NCBI RefSeq assembly: GCF_002572525.1
Contig: NZ_PDBS01000001.1
Coordinates: forward strand, 3,162,001-3,226,000
Origin: Natrinema sp. CBA1119
Lineage (GTDB): Archaea > Halobacteriota > Halobacteria > Halobacteriales > Natrialbaceae
Length of the DNA stretch: 64,000 nt
Direction: 5' to 3'
Shown here: one piece after another, positions 25,129 through 34,675 of the stretch
Layout of the letters: the number at the start of each line of letters is the position of its first letter
How positions within the stretch are numbered: position 1 is the stretch's first letter
Position numbers and translations under genes: made by a program
The notes under the pieces: model-generated
Database searches by the model: none
Seen by the model: only the letters and a program-made list of their open reading frames with translations
Told to the model about the DNA's origin: nothing

Positions 25129-26361
25129 ATGAAGGTCATCAAGGACAGCGTCCACGATCACATCCAGGTCGACGGAGTCGCACGCGACCTGCTCGATACG
25201 CCCGCGGTACAGCGGCTCCGGAACATCAGTCAACTCGGGACCGTCTCGCTGGTCTATCCCTCGGCCAACCACACCCGCTTCGAACACAGTCTCGGCGTCT
25301 ACCACCTCGCTTGCGAAGCGCTCGAGCAGCTCAACGTCGACGGGAAGCGAGCCGCGCAGGTCCACGCCGCGGCCCTGCTCCACGACGTGGGTCACGGCCC
25401 TTTCAGCCACAACCTCGAGTCGCTGACCTACCGGCGAACCGGCCGATACCACGACGACGTTCACGAACTGCTCGCGGATGGGGCAGTCGGCGAGGTGTTA
25501 CGGGAGCACGGTCTCGAGCCGGCCACGATAGCGGACCTGGTCGCCGGCGAGGGGCGGTTCGGTCAGGTAGTTTCGGGCGAGCTCGACGTCGATCGGATGG
25601 ATTACCTGGTGCGAGACGCCCACCACACGGGGGTCCCCTACGGGACGATCGATCACGGCCGTCTCGTTCGTGAGCTGACGTTCGCCGACGGCGAACTCGT
25701 CCTCGACGAGGGGAACGTCCAGACCGCCGAGAGCCTGCTGGTCGCCCGGGCGCTCATGAATCCGACCGTCTACAGTCACAGCGTCGCCCGGATCAGCAAG
25801 GCGATGTTGCGGCGGGCCGGCGAACGGCTGCTGGATACGCCCGCGGCCGACGTCGACGCCGGAACGCTCCAGCGGATGGACGATCACGACCTGATCGCCG
25901 CGCTGCGCTCGTGCGAGGCGACCGGCGAGTTCTCCCGTCGACTGGATCAGCGCGACCTGTTCAAGCGTGCGGTGTGGGCCGAGATCGACGACGTTCCGGG
26001 AGGCATCATCGAAGCCGACCACGAGGCGATCCGAGAGTTCGAACGCGAGATCGGTGACCGGGCGGACGTCGATCCGGCTCACGTCATCCTCGACGTGCCG
26101 AGTCGACCCTCGATGACGGAATCGACGACGCGCGTGATGGTCAACGGCGAAATCCGACGGCTGGGACAGCAGTCGCCGCTGGTCGAGGCCCTGCGGGCGG
26201 CGCAGTACTCCCAGTGGCGCCTCGGGGTCTACTCACCGCCCGAACTGCGCGACCGAGTCGGTCGGGCCGCCGTCGAGGTGCTCGGGCTGGACATCGACGG
26301 CGCGCTGGTCAGCGAGGTCCGGGACGGCATGGACGCGACGCTGGATCAGTTCGTCGACTGA
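25129..26361 (+). CDS. HD-domain phosphohydrolase (dNTPase-like)
   Basis: A 410-residue HD-superfamily protein. It opens with KVIKDSVHDHIQVDGVARDLLDTPAVQRLRNISQLG. Metal and catalytic residues appear as HTRFEHSLG (48-56), HDVGHGPFSH (85-94, with the HD pair at 85-86) and LDVDRMDYLVRDAHHTG (third-motif Asp). Relatives hydrolyse deoxynucleoside triphosphates or other nucleotides. The single ATG at 25129 is in a GC-rich promoter with TTTTTGTA about 30 nt upstream. It stands alone. Confidence 0.93.
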   Translation: MKVIKDSVHDHIQVDGVARDLLDTPAVQRLRNISQLGTVSLVYPSANHTRFEHSLGVYHLACEALEQLNVDGKRAAQVHAAALLHDVGHGPFSHNLESLTYRRTGRYHDDVHELLADGAVGEVLREHGLEPATIADLVAGEGRFGQVVSGELDVDRMDYLVRDAHHTGVPYGTIDHGRLVRELTFADGELVLDEGNVQTAESLLVARALMNPTVYSHSVARISKAMLRRAGERLLDTPAADVDAGTLQRMDDHDLIAALRSCEATGEFSRRLDQRDLFKRAVWAEIDDVPGGIIEADHEAIREFEREIGDRADVDPAHVILDVPSRPSMTESTTRVMVNGEIRRLGQQSPLVEALRAAQYSQWRLGVYSPPELRDRVGRAAVEVLGLDIDGALVSEVRDGMDATLDQFVD

Positions 26362-26463
26362 GGGGGCCGCTTCGGTGGCTGCCAATCGCTCGAGCGTGTG
26401 GGCGGATCGAAGTAGCCAATTCAGGCTCGCGGCTTATCCGCGTTCGGCGGAGAGAACGACGCG

Positions 26464-26673
26464 ATGAGTGAATGTATCGTCCAGCTTCTGACACTGCTCG
26501 TCGTTTCGACTGCGATCGCGGTCGCGCTGGTCGGCTGGGCGAGCGGGATCCTCGAAATCGGTACTGTCGACGGATCGATCTCCGCCGTCGTCGTCGGGCT
26601 CTGTCTGTTCGTCCTGTCGGGCCTGATCGCCGTGGTGTTCGAACCCCTCGAGATCGAGGACGAATCCGCCTGA
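26464..26673 (+). CDS. Small two-helix membrane protein
   Basis: A 69-residue protein with two hydrophobic helices (about 6-28 and 38-60) and an acidic C-terminus (EPLEIEDESA). The family is not recognised. It starts 102 nt after the HD-domain gene. Length and layout resemble the many small membrane proteins of haloarchaea. Confidence 0.7.
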   Translation: MSECIVQLLTLLVVSTAIAVALVGWASGILEIGTVDGSISAVVVGLCLFVLSGLIAVVFEPLEIEDESA

Positions 26674-26818
26674 GACGGCCTCCCGTCAGCAGGTCCTTCG
26701 TCCCCGTGGCCCGTCGTGCGGGCGCGCCGGGACGCGGTGACGGCAGACCGCCCGTTTTCCGGGCCACGGCCCACCCCGAACCGTTGCCGTTGAAGGCGCT
26801 GGCCCCGAACTGGTCCGT

Positions 26819-27868
26819 ATGGAACGAACGGGTACGATTCTCCGCGGCCGCGAGTTCGACCCCGTCGAGGGACGGGTGATCATCGATGACGACGGCCGCA
26901 TCGAGGCCATCGAGGAAACGTCGGTCGAGAGCGACGACATCGTCCTCCCGGCGTTCGTCAACGCCCATACCCACATCGGCGATTCGATCGCCAAGGAGGC
27001 CGGCGGCGGCCTCTCGCTCGAGGAACTCGTCGCCCCGCCGGACGGGCTGAAACACCGGCTGCTCCGGGCGGCCTCCCGCGACGACCTCGTGAGCGCGATG
27101 GAGCGGTCGCTGGGGTTCATGCAACGGGCCGGCACGGCAGCCTGTCTGGACTTTCGCGAGGGCGGCGTCGAAGGTGTTCGGATGCTCGAGGCGGCCGCGG
27201 ACGGCCGCGAGATCGACGCGCTCTCGTTCGCGCGCGGCTCCGTCGACGCGATGCGCGCGGGCGACGGCTTCGGTGCGAGCGGGGCCAACGACGCGTCGTT
27301 CGAGACGGAACGAACCGCGACTCGGGAGGCGGGCAAACCCTTCGGCATCCACGCCGGCGAGGTCGACGAGAGCGATATCAACCCGGCGCTGGACCTCGAT
27401 CCGGACTTTCTGGTCCACATGGTCCACCCGAAGCCGGTCCATCTGGACCGGATCGCGGACAGCGAGATTCCGATCGTCGTCTGCCCGCGCTCGAACCTCG
27501 TCACCGACGTGGGGCTGTCTCCCTACGAGGACCTGAACGAGCGGACGACGCTCGCGCTCGGGACGGACAACGTGATGCTCAACTCGCCGTCGATGTTCCG
27601 CGAGATGGAGTTCCTCGCGAAGCTCTCCGACCTGCCGGCCGCCGAAATCCTCCGGATGGCGACGAGTAACGGTGCCGAGATCGCGGACCTCGAGTACGGC
27701 CTGCTCGAGCCCGGCCGAGAGGCTCGCCTGCTAGTACTCGACGGGGATTCGGACAACCTCGCTGGCGCGCGGGATCCGGTCCGGGCCGTGGTTCGGCGCG
27801 CCGGCGTCGACGACGTTCGGGAAGTCGTTTCCGGATCGAACGCTGACGGTGAGGCCGCCATAGAGTAG
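26819..27868 (+). CDS. Amidohydrolase-family protein (chlorohydrolase/deaminase-like)
   Basis: A 349-residue metal-dependent hydrolase. The metal site starts with HTHIGD (50-55), then FGIHAGE, a HMVHPKP segment, and GTDNVMLNSPS with the catalytic Asp. The small beta domain at both ends (residues 1-45 and about 310-349) is as in cytosine deaminase or N-ethylammeline chlorohydrolase relatives. It is somewhat shorter than most. Substrate unknown. It follows the small membrane protein gene on the same strand. Confidence 0.9.
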   Translation: MERTGTILRGREFDPVEGRVIIDDDGRIEAIEETSVESDDIVLPAFVNAHTHIGDSIAKEAGGGLSLEELVAPPDGLKHRLLRAASRDDLVSAMERSLGFMQRAGTAACLDFREGGVEGVRMLEAAADGREIDALSFARGSVDAMRAGDGFGASGANDASFETERTATREAGKPFGIHAGEVDESDINPALDLDPDFLVHMVHPKPVHLDRIADSEIPIVVCPRSNLVTDVGLSPYEDLNERTTLALGTDNVMLNSPSMFREMEFLAKLSDLPAAEILRMATSNGAEIADLEYGLLEPGREARLLVLDGDSDNLAGARDPVRAVVRRAGVDDVREVVSGSNADGEAAIE

Positions 27869-27958
27869 TCATCGAACGTCACTGAACGTCCATGAACGCC
27901 TGGGCTCGCGACGATTGTACGATTGGCTGTGACTCGTTTTCGGTGTCCCGACGGGCCG

Positions 27959-28459
27959 TTAGTCGAGACGGTGGGACGTTTCCGCGTGTTCTTTCGAGAG
28001 TTCGACGTATCGGTCGGCCGTCGCCTCGAGCCCCGGATCGTCGATCTCGGTCTTCGGTTCCGCGGGCGCACCGGCGACCAGCGTCGACGACGGGATTTCG
28101 GTGTCCTCCGTGACGACGCTGCCGGCGGCGACGACCGCCCCCTCGCCGACGCGGGCACCGTCGAGGACGACCGCGTTCATCCCGACCAGCGCGCGCTCGG
28201 CGACGGTCGCGTCGTGAACGATGGCGCTGTGACCGACCGTCGAGTAGGGCTCGAGTTCGGCCGTCTCGTGGAGGACGGCGTTATCCTGGACGTTGGCTCC
28301 CTCGCCGACGACGATCGTCCCGTGATCGCCGCGGAGGGTGGCGTTCGGCCAGACGCTGGCCTCGTCTTCGATGACGACGTCGCCGATGACGACCGCGGCC
28401 TCGTCGACGTACGCGGTGTCGGCGACCTCTGGTTCCGTCCCGTCGAACGATCGTAGCAT
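27959..28459 (-). CDS. Gamma-carbonic anhydrase family protein
   Basis: A 166-residue left-handed beta-helix protein built on hexapeptide repeats (AAVVIGDVVIEDEASVWPNATLRGD and onward). The three histidines that bind the active-site metal in this family are present (LHET, VGHS, IVHD). Activity as a carbonic anhydrase or a related acyl transferase is possible; family members vary. The ATG at 28459 (MLRSFDGTEPEV) is used; an upstream ATG at 28498 would add 13 residues and cannot be excluded. Confidence 0.9.
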   Translation of the reverse strand: MLRSFDGTEPEVADTAYVDEAAVVIGDVVIEDEASVWPNATLRGDHGTIVVGEGANVQDNAVLHETAELEPYSTVGHSAIVHDATVAERALVGMNAVVLDGARVGEGAVVAAGSVVTEDTEIPSSTLVAGAPAEPKTEIDDPGLEATADRYVELSKEHAETSHRLD

Positions 28460-28498
28460 GTCCGTTCCTGTCTCGAGAATCGTCTTGAAGGTACCCAT

Positions 28499-28869
28499 CG
28501 GGTCCGACGGCCGTGGCGGGATGAGCGATCGGAGAGCGACCGATAGTGCAGTAAGCGATTGGGAGGCGGTCAGTCGTGCGGGCGACGGTCGCGAGTCGAA
28601 CGGCCGCGCGACTGTGCTGACTCGCCGGCAGCGACGTCTCGGATCACGCGATTTGAACGGCGTTCATGTCATTGAAAATATATTCGGAAAGATTACCAAT
28701 ACACATTGGCATCACGGCTAAGACGCAGTCCGTGAAATCGGATACGTGGCGTCACGGCACTGTCCGTTCGGATGGCATCGTGGCGCCGAGTCATCCCCCC
28801 GAACCACCCACAGTTCGGTATCCCCTTTCGATTCCCCACGTCCGCTTCCTATCCTTTTCCCCGCCGCGC
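28499..28869. other. Intergenic region upstream of the gamma-CA gene
   Basis: 371 bp between two minus-strand genes. An AT-rich patch (28665-28725, with AAAATATATTCGG) includes a short inverted repeat, CCAAT-ACAC-ATTGG. It may be a regulator site or a lost promoter. No credible coding sequence is seen. Confidence 0.35.
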
Positions 28870-29151
28870 TCACTCCTCGTCAGATAACCGCTCGGAGAGC
28901 CGATCGAATCGCTCCCGCGTCGCTTCCCGTCGGTCCCGTTCGACCTCCTCGCGGTACGTCGCCTCGAGCAACTCCCCCGCGTCCCGGTCCACGGTCGCGT
29001 CGAAGACCGCTCCCTCGTGCCGGCCGTCGTCGGGCAGTTCCTCGACGGCGATCGCGAGTTCATCGACGACGGTCTCGTCGTCCTCGAGCAGGAGCACTGC
29101 CGTCGCTCCGTCGACGATGCGGTCGAGGACCGCAGTGTGGGTTTCACGCAT
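28870..29151 (-). CDS. DUF3006 domain protein
   Basis: A 93-residue protein. The N-terminal half, AVLDRIVDGATAVLLLEDDETVVDELAIAVEELPDDG, fits the DUF3006 pattern, a small beta domain often paired with ComEC/MBL proteins in bacteria. The C-terminal half is a charged helix rich in Arg and Glu. Function unknown. No MBL gene is directly adjacent here, though a UlaG-like one lies about 0.7 kb away. Confidence 0.8.
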   Translation of the reverse strand: MRETHTAVLDRIVDGATAVLLLEDDETVVDELAIAVEELPDDGRHEGAVFDATVDRDAGELLEATYREEVERDRREATRERFDRLSERLSDEE

Positions 29152-29349
29152 GTCGTCTCACCCGTCGTTGGTGCGCCAGCGTCATGAACCGATGGCCGGC
29201 GGGTCTCGAGTGGGAGGGTGTCGTCCGAGACGACCTCGTCGCGTTGGCGTCCCAGTCCTCGATCGTCTCGAGAGATAGCAGCCGTCGCAGGCTGCGATCG
29301 TCGGGACGCGTCCGGCGAGTGCTGCGGAGCACGGGATTCGCGACCGATC

Positions 29350-29745
29350 TCAGAACGCGCTCCCCTCGAAGCTCGTGTCGGCGTGCAGGCTGTCCTTCAG
29401 CGCGTCGTGGACCTTGCAGAGTTCGAAGGCGCGCTCGATGATCTCCTCGCCGGTGTCGTCGTCGACGTCGGCCGCCACGCTGATGTCGAACTGGACCGAC
29501 TCGAGTTTATCGTCGTCGTTGAGTTCGCCGCTGATATCGATCTCGATCCGCCCGAGGTCGTCGGCCCCGCGCTGCTGGCCGCCGACGCGCAGCGCCGGCA
29601 CGTAACAGGAGCCGTAGGCGGCGAGCAGCGCCTCCAGTGTGTCGGGCGCCTCCTCTCCGTTGGCGTCGATCGCGGTCTCGAAGTCGCGGATTTCGTTCGT
29701 CGCGCTGTACCCTTCCTCGGAGACGGTGGTGACCTGTTTCGCCAT
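29350..29745 (-). CDS. OsmC family peroxiredoxin-like protein
   Basis: A 131-residue OsmC/Ohr-type protein. The two redox cysteines are visible in AYGSCYVPALR and FELCKVHDALK, the usual pair for thiol-dependent hydroperoxide reduction. The start at 29745 (MAKQVTTVSEEG) is preferred to 29763 and sits 29-38 nt after a TATA-like box. It likely protects against organic hydroperoxides. It is followed, 198 nt downstream, by the DUF3006 gene on the same strand. Confidence 0.92.
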   Translation of the reverse strand: MAKQVTTVSEEGYSATNEIRDFETAIDANGEEAPDTLEALLAAYGSCYVPALRVGGQQRGADDLGRIEIDISGELNDDDKLESVQFDISVAADVDDDTGEEIIERAFELCKVHDALKDSLHADTSFEGSAF

Positions 29746-29773
29746 GGCACTCGAGCCGTCCACGGGCGGCGCT

Positions 29774-29783
29774 GTAAATATTG
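29774..29783 (-). promoter_or_regulatory. TATA box candidate for the osmC gene
   Basis: Read on the minus strand it is AATATTTACA, 29-38 nt upstream of the ATG at 29745. Confidence 0.5.
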
Positions 29784-29866
29784 TTCTCGCGGGCGCGACG
29801 ATCCGTCCGGCTGACGAGACCGGCGATCGGCCGAGAAAATAGCGGTGACTGGTCGCGGCGGCCGCG

Positions 29867-30595
29867 TCAGGGCTCGAGTTCGAACGGCTCGTCTGCCTCG
29901 AGGGCGTGGACTTCGGCGTCGCTGCCGGTCGCTTTGACTTCCCTGGCGAAGTCCTCGGGATCCTGCTCGATCGGCGGGAAGGTGTCGTAGTGCTGCGGGA
30001 AGGCGTGATCGACGTCGAGCCAGTCGACGGCGACGGCGGCCTGCCAGGGTCCCATCGTGAAGTGGTCGCCGATCGGCACCGCGGCGGCGTCGGGCTCGAG
30101 GTACGGGCCGACGACCTCCCGCATCTCGGTCATGAGGCTGGTGTCGCCGGCGTCGTAGAACGCCGTCGACTCCTCGTCGCTGACCTGCGTCGGCTTCGTA
30201 TCCGAAACGACGAAGCCAGCGGGCATCCCGCCGCTCGTGTCGTTCTCGGTCATGATCCCGTTCGTGTGGTCGGCGCGAACCATCGTGACGTAGGCGTCGC
30301 CGCATTCGACGGTGCCGCCGATGTTCATGCCCATCCCGCCGACCGCGTCCTCGAAGCCGAACTCCTCCTCGCAGTAGGAGACCAGTTCCGGCGTGGCGAC
30401 CAACGTCGCGTCCGAAAACTCGCCGGCGTGGGCGATGTGATCCGCGTGGCCGTGCGTCAACAGCACGTAGTCCGGCGTCTCGATGTCGGCCGGCTCGAGG
30501 CCCGTCTTCGGGTTGTCGAAGAACGGATCGATCAGTAGCGTCGTTTCCCCAACGGTGACGTGCCACGTCGAGTGGCCGTGCCAGGTGAGTTCCAT
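29867..30595 (-). CDS. UPF0173/UlaG-like MBL metal-dependent hydrolase
   Basis: A 242-residue MBL protein. It starts [13 protein letters not shown], has [11 protein letters not shown] and the metal motif HGHADH in [15 protein letters not shown], then VRADHTNG and [11 protein letters not shown], closing with [13 protein letters not shown]. This layout is that of the UPF0173 family, relatives of L-ascorbate-6-phosphate lactonase. The true substrate is unknown. A TATA-like box lies 27-36 nt upstream. Confidence 0.92.
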   Translation of the reverse strand: MELTWHGHSTWHVTVGETTLLIDPFFDNPKTGLEPADIETPDYVLLTHGHADHIAHAGEFSDATLVATPELVSYCEEEFGFEDAVGGMGMNIGGTVECGDAYVTMVRADHTNGIMTENDTSGGMPAGFVVSDTKPTQVSDEESTAFYDAGDTSLMTEMREVVGPYLEPDAAAVPIGDHFTMGPWQAAVAVDWLDVDHAFPQHYDTFPPIEQDPEDFAREVKATGSDAEVHALEADEPFELEP

Positions 30596-30621
30596 ACCAC
30601 TCGAGTCATTGGTCCGATGAC

Positions 30622-30631
30622 GACTTAAAAG
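30622..30631 (-). promoter_or_regulatory. TATA box candidate for the UlaG-like gene
   Basis: On the minus strand this reads CTTTTAAGTC, 27-36 nt upstream of the ATG at 30595. Confidence 0.5.
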
Positions 30632-31014
30632 TGAGCGAGGCGGACGCTGCGTACTCCGTCGGGGCTCGATCTGCGATCGGTCGATCGATTCCCGTCCCGG
30701 AGGCCGATTCCCGGTTCGGGGAGACGACAGTCAATAACTTGTTGACCGCCCGTAGCAAGCGTATACGATCACCAATGTTTATACGTCCGTTTCCGGAACG
30801 ATAAAAAGCCGCACGCGAACTGACACACCACGCATGCGGTCTGGGATCGCGTTCCATCCGATCGTCTTCCACCACGGTTGACGGTTTTGCTGCGATTTCC
30901 AGGCGATCCGCGACGATCAACGGCCAGACCACTGTGGACGCTGCGGCAACGGTCCGGCAGCACTCCACTGCGGCAATGCCGTGTCGTTTTTTACCCCCGG
31001 CCCGTACCCCGACC
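30632..31014. other. Intergenic region with a possible extra plus-strand promoter
   Basis: About 380 bp. GTTTATACG (near 30778) with ACGATAAAAAGCC about 20 nt on could be a promoter pointing right, upstream of no obvious gene. A TTTCCGGAA palindrome lies between them. A 15-codon ORF at 30834-30881 reads MRSGIAFHPIVFHHG; it could be a leader peptide but lacks other support. Confidence 0.3.
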
Positions 31015-31278
31015 ATGCTCGCACTCACGCTCGAGGAGTTCATGGTAGAGCTGAACGACGGCGCGATCAAGAACGTCGGTCCGAACAACAAGGCGGCGAC
31101 GGTCAAGTTGTTCGATGTCGACGACGCCGAGGCCAGGGAGTTCGGCGACAAGCGCATCAAGCTCGTCTTCGAGGACGAGGACGACAACGAGATACAGATC
31201 TCGCTGTTTCCGGAAGACGTTCGGAAGATCGTCGACGATATCGAGTCGCTCGAGGATGAATCACCGGTTTTCGACTGA
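31015..31278 (+). CDS. Small conserved haloarchaeal protein
   Basis: An 87-residue acidic protein: MLALTLEEFMVELNDGAIKNVGPNNKAATVKLFDVDD, then FGDKRIKLVFEDEDDNEIQISLFPEDVRKIVDDIESLE. Predicted alternation of strands and a C-terminal helix suggests a small alpha/beta fold. No motif is known to me. The ATG at 31015 is used; an ATG at 31042 (MVELNDGA) is a possible later start. Confidence 0.75.
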   Translation: MLALTLEEFMVELNDGAIKNVGPNNKAATVKLFDVDDAEAREFGDKRIKLVFEDEDDNEIQISLFPEDVRKIVDDIESLEDESPVFD

Positions 31279-31368
31279 CGGCGGCCCGATATCGCGGTCG
31301 CGATCGCAACTTCTGTCACGAACGCATTCCGACAACCGTTTTAGGGCGAAACTGCTTGGTTCGAGTAG

Positions 31369-33636
31369 ATGGGTAACTGTATCATCTGCGGCACACCCGT
31401 TGACGGCGAGATCTGTCAGAGCCACGAGGAGGATGCTGTTTTCGAATTTCGCGGCACGACCGCCTCACAGCTCACCCCCGATCGCTACTATCGGGGAACC
31501 GTCGACGGCTACGCCGACTTCGGTGTCTTCGTCGACATCGGAGACCACGTCACCGGCCTGTTGCATCGAAGCGAACTCGACCAACGACTCGAAAGTCTCG
31601 ACTGGGAGCCAGGGGACGACGTCTTCGTCCAGGTGCTCGACGTTCGAGACAACGGCAACGTCGACCTCGGCTGGTCGATCCGCCAGCGTGAACGCGAGTT
31701 CCGCGGTAAGTTGATCGAAACTGCTGACGACGAATACCGTCCCGAGGAGCTCGAGGACGATACCGACGCCGATGAGTCGTCCGCTGAGACGACGACCGAA
31801 CCAACCGACGAGTCGTCCACCGAGACGCCTGACGAATCACCCGCCGCGACGAGCGACGAGAGCGACCAGAAGCTCACCGACGACCGAGCGGCCACGGCGG
31901 GCGAGTTGCAGGCGTCCCCCGAGGATACCGAGCCCGAATCGGAACCGGAGACGGAATCCGTCGACGACGGGCAACCCGCGGCCGCGGAAGCGGCCGGTGC
32001 CGTGGCGAGCAGCGGTTCCGTCGCAACCGAGTCCGCCGCCGCATCGACGCCGGCGACCGACGACGCCGTCGACACCGAGCCCGAGTCCGAGTCGGAACCC
32101 GCGCTCACGCGAACGACCATCGAGTCCATCGAAAACAAGGTCGGCAGCGTCGTCCGCCTCGAGGGCGAGATCACCGGCGTTCGTCAGACCAGCGGTCCGA
32201 CGGTCTTCGAACTGCGTGACGAGACCGGGACCGTCGAGTGTGCGGCGTTCGAGGAGGCCGGCGTTCGCGCCTACCCCGACGTCGAACTCGAGGACGTCGT
32301 CGCACTGGAGGGCGAAGTCGAACGCCACCACGGCGACCTGCAGGTCGAGACCGAATCCCTCGAGATTCTCGAGGACGAAGCGCGCGAGACGATCGTCGAC
32401 CGCCTCGAGACCGCGATCGAGCGCGAAGCGCGACCGGCCGATGTCGCGCCGCTGGCCGACCACGAATCGGTGGCGGCCGTCGAGGACGAGATCGCCGACG
32501 CGGCGACCGCGATCCGCCGCGCCGTCATGGAAGCGCGCCCGGTCATCGTTCGCCACGGCGCGACCGCCGACGGCTACGTCGCCGGTGCCGCCATCGAGCG
32601 CGCCGTCCTCCCGCTGATCCGCGAGAAGCACACCCGCGAGGACGCGGAGTACCACTACTTCGAGCGTCGTCCGCTTGACGGCCGCGTCTACGACATGGAC
32701 GCCGCGACCAGCGACGTTACCTCGATGCTTCAGGCTCGAGACCGTCACGGCGAGCAATTCCCGCTCGTCGTCCTGGTCGACGCCGGCTCGACGATCGAGT
32801 CCACCGACGGCTACGAACTGCTTTCGCTGTACGACGCTGACTCGGTCGTCATCGACGACAGTCGAGCGGACGATGAGGTCGGCGAAGCCGTCGATATCGC
32901 GGTCGCGCCGTCGCTCGCCGGTGCCGACGTCACCGACGTGACCTCGACTACGCTGGCGACCAACGTCGCCGCGCACGTCAACGACGACGTTCGCGACGAC
33001 CTCGAGCACCTCCCCGCGGTCAGCTACTGGGAGGACACGCCCGAGGAGTACCTCGAACTGGCGACCGAAGCCGGCTACGACGAAACCGGCGTCTCGGAAC
33101 GGCGCGAAGCAGTCGCACTCGAGGCCTACTACCAGTCCTACAAGGACAAGCGCGAACTCGTGATCGACCTGCTGTTTGGCGACGATGACGAGTCGGACCG
33201 GCCTCGAAACGGCGATCTGGCCGCCCACGTCTCCGAGCAGTTCCGCGACAAGCTCGAGACCGAACTCGAGACGGCCCGCGAGAACCTCTCGGTTCGGGGC
33301 GTCAACGGCGTAACCGTCTCCGTGCTCGACACGGACGCGTTCACGCACCGGTATAACTTCCCGACGACGATCCTGCTGCTGGACGCGCTCCACCGCAGCG
33401 AGCGCGATCGAGTCGATCCGCCGTACGTCACGCTCGGCGTCGGCGACGACGAACTGCACGTCCGCGCGACCGACGCCGTGAACGTGCGCGATCTCGGCGA
33501 TGCGATCGCCGAGGCGGTTCCCAACGGCGGCGTCAGCGTCGTCGGCGGCCGCGACGGTCACGTCGAGTTCCTGCCCGGCGCACGCGACGCGGTTCGCGAG
33601 GCCGCCCTCGAGGCGCTCGGCGAGACGCTCGCGTAA
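31369..33636 (+). CDS. DHH-family phosphoesterase / RecJ-like nuclease with S1 and OB domains
   Basis: A 755-residue protein. A short zinc finger (C4, C7, C16, H19) opens it. An S1 RNA-binding domain follows (about 38-115, YYRGTVDGYADFGVFVDIGDHV). Then comes a long acidic Ser/Thr/Glu linker (about 120-245) and an OB-fold (about 247-335, GSVVRLEGEITGVRQTSGPTVFELRD). The C-terminal half is a DHH/RecJ-like phosphoesterase domain (about 370-755, with IVRHGATADGYVAGAAIERA and LVVLVDAGST). Archaeal RecJ-like proteins degrade single-stranded nucleic acids in repair or RNA turnover. Several DHH acidic residues look replaced, so activity is uncertain. Confidence 0.85.
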   Translation: MGNCIICGTPVDGEICQSHEEDAVFEFRGTTASQLTPDRYYRGTVDGYADFGVFVDIGDHVTGLLHRSELDQRLESLDWEPGDDVFVQVLDVRDNGNVDLGWSIRQREREFRGKLIETADDEYRPEELEDDTDADESSAETTTEPTDESSTETPDESPAATSDESDQKLTDDRAATAGELQASPEDTEPESEPETESVDDGQPAAAEAAGAVASSGSVATESAAASTPATDDAVDTEPESESEPALTRTTIESIENKVGSVVRLEGEITGVRQTSGPTVFELRDETGTVECAAFEEAGVRAYPDVELEDVVALEGEVERHHGDLQVETESLEILEDEARETIVDRLETAIEREARPADVAPLADHESVAAVEDEIADAATAIRRAVMEARPVIVRHGATADGYVAGAAIERAVLPLIREKHTREDAEYHYFERRPLDGRVYDMDAATSDVTSMLQARDRHGEQFPLVVLVDAGSTIESTDGYELLSLYDADSVVIDDSRADDEVGEAVDIAVAPSLAGADVTDVTSTTLATNVAAHVNDDVRDDLEHLPAVSYWEDTPEEYLELATEAGYDETGVSERREAVALEAYYQSYKDKRELVIDLLFGDDDESDRPRNGDLAAHVSEQFRDKLETELETARENLSVRGVNGVTVSVLDTDAFTHRYNFPTTILLLDALHRSERDRVDPPYVTLGVGDDELHVRATDAVNVRDLGDAIAEAVPNGGVSVVGGRDGHVEFLPGARDAVREAALEALGETLA

Positions 33637-33749
33637 ACTCGTTCCTTCCCGTCGTCCACCGAATCGGATAGCTGCGCCGCTGTGTCGAAATCGAGTCATC
33701 AACACCTCGAGCCGATAACGTATTTCCGATAGCCGAACGATGAGTTCCT

Positions 33750-34256
33750 ATGGATGCGATCGAGAGCCCCGACCGCGAGCGCGACGCGGATACCACAGTA
33801 GCCCGCCTTCGTGAGAACGCGACAGGGATCGCATCGCTACTCGTGACGGCGTTTTGGCTCGGCGCGATGTTCACGGGCCAGTCGTGGTGGCTCGCGGCGT
33901 TGCTCGTCGGCTACATCGCTGTCGTCCCGTTAGTCGCGATACTGTTCGGCGACGAGGAAGATCAGCGAGAATGGGCCGACGACTACGTGGGCACAGACGA
34001 ATCGGAGACGGTTTCGGAATCCGAGACGACGGCTACCGACTCCGAGACGAGCACACGTGACGCCCTCGAGACCCTTCGCGAACGGTACGCCGCCGGCGAA
34101 CTGACCGACGCGCAGTTCGAGCGCAAACTCGAGCGGCTACTGGATACGGAGACGCTCGAAGACGCCGAAGAGTGGACTCGAGAGCGGTCCCGAAATCGAG
34201 ATCGGGACGGCGACCGAGAGCGGGGTGAAAATCGAGACTTCGAGTACGAACGCTGA
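33750..34256 (+). CDS. SHOCT-domain membrane protein
   Basis: A 168-residue protein. Two hydrophobic helices (about 27-48 and 50-68) precede a Ser/Thr/Glu-rich linker. A SHOCT motif follows, DALETLRERYAAGELTDAQFERKLERLLDTE, then a highly charged Arg/Asp tail. SHOCT segments are short helical oligomerisation elements common in haloarchaeal membrane proteins. It converges on the Mrp operon, with 8 nt between the stops. Confidence 0.88.
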   Translation: MDAIESPDRERDADTTVARLRENATGIASLLVTAFWLGAMFTGQSWWLAALLVGYIAVVPLVAILFGDEEDQREWADDYVGTDESETVSESETTATDSETSTRDALETLRERYAAGELTDAQFERKLERLLDTETLEDAEEWTRERSRNRDRDGDRERGENRDFEYER

Positions 34257-34264
34257 CGGAAATT

Positions 34265-34675
34265 TCAGTCGTCGGTCGGTTCGGTCTCGTCCGATCGCTC
34301 GGTGCGGTCGGGCCGATCGACACGCTCGGATTCCTCGGATCGCTCCGGCCGTTCGACCGCGTTCGGGTCGGGCCAGGTGACACTCCCGAGGAACGGGATG
34401 CCGATCCGCTCGGCGGCGCGAGCGATCATGTGCGAGCCGGTCGGGACGGTCAGGAAGAGGAAACCGATCCCGATCAGCGCGGTCAGCCCCTCTCCCCCGG
34501 GGCCGAAGTGGACGAAGCCGGCCAGAAAGATCGCGGCGGTTCCGAGCGTCGTGGGCTTGCTCGTGGCGTGCATCCGGTTGTAGACGTTCGGCAGGCGGAG
34601 CAGGCCGATCGTCCCGACAGTCAGGAAGAAGACCCCGACGACGATCAGCGCGACGACGACGGCGGTGTGGATCAC
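34265..34675 (-). CDS. mnhG: Mrp antiporter subunit G
   Basis: A 136-residue protein with three membrane helices and the MnhG/PhaG signature GTIGLLRLPNVYNRMHATSKPTTLG. The C-terminal tail is a charged Glu/Arg/Asp stretch, longer than in bacterial MnhG. Last gene of the operon; its start overlaps the mnhF stop by 4 nt. It is a small accessory subunit of the Na+/H+ antiporter. Confidence 0.94.
   Translation of the reverse strand: MIHTAVVVALIVVGVFFLTVGTIGLLRLPNVYNRMHATSKPTTLGTAAIFLAGFVHFGPGGEGLTALIGIGFLFLTVPTGSHMIARAAERIGIPFLGSVTWPDPNAVERPERSEESERVDRPDRTERSDETEPTDD

Noticed and set aside
29144..29332. 62-codon minus-strand ORF upstream of the DUF3006 gene
   Set aside because: Arg/Ser-rich, no promoter, and it overlaps the DUF3006 start; it looks like a shadow.
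30834..30881. 15-codon leader peptide MRSGIAFHPIVFHHG
   Set aside because: There is only a weak promoter and no downstream biosynthetic gene for which attenuation would make sense.
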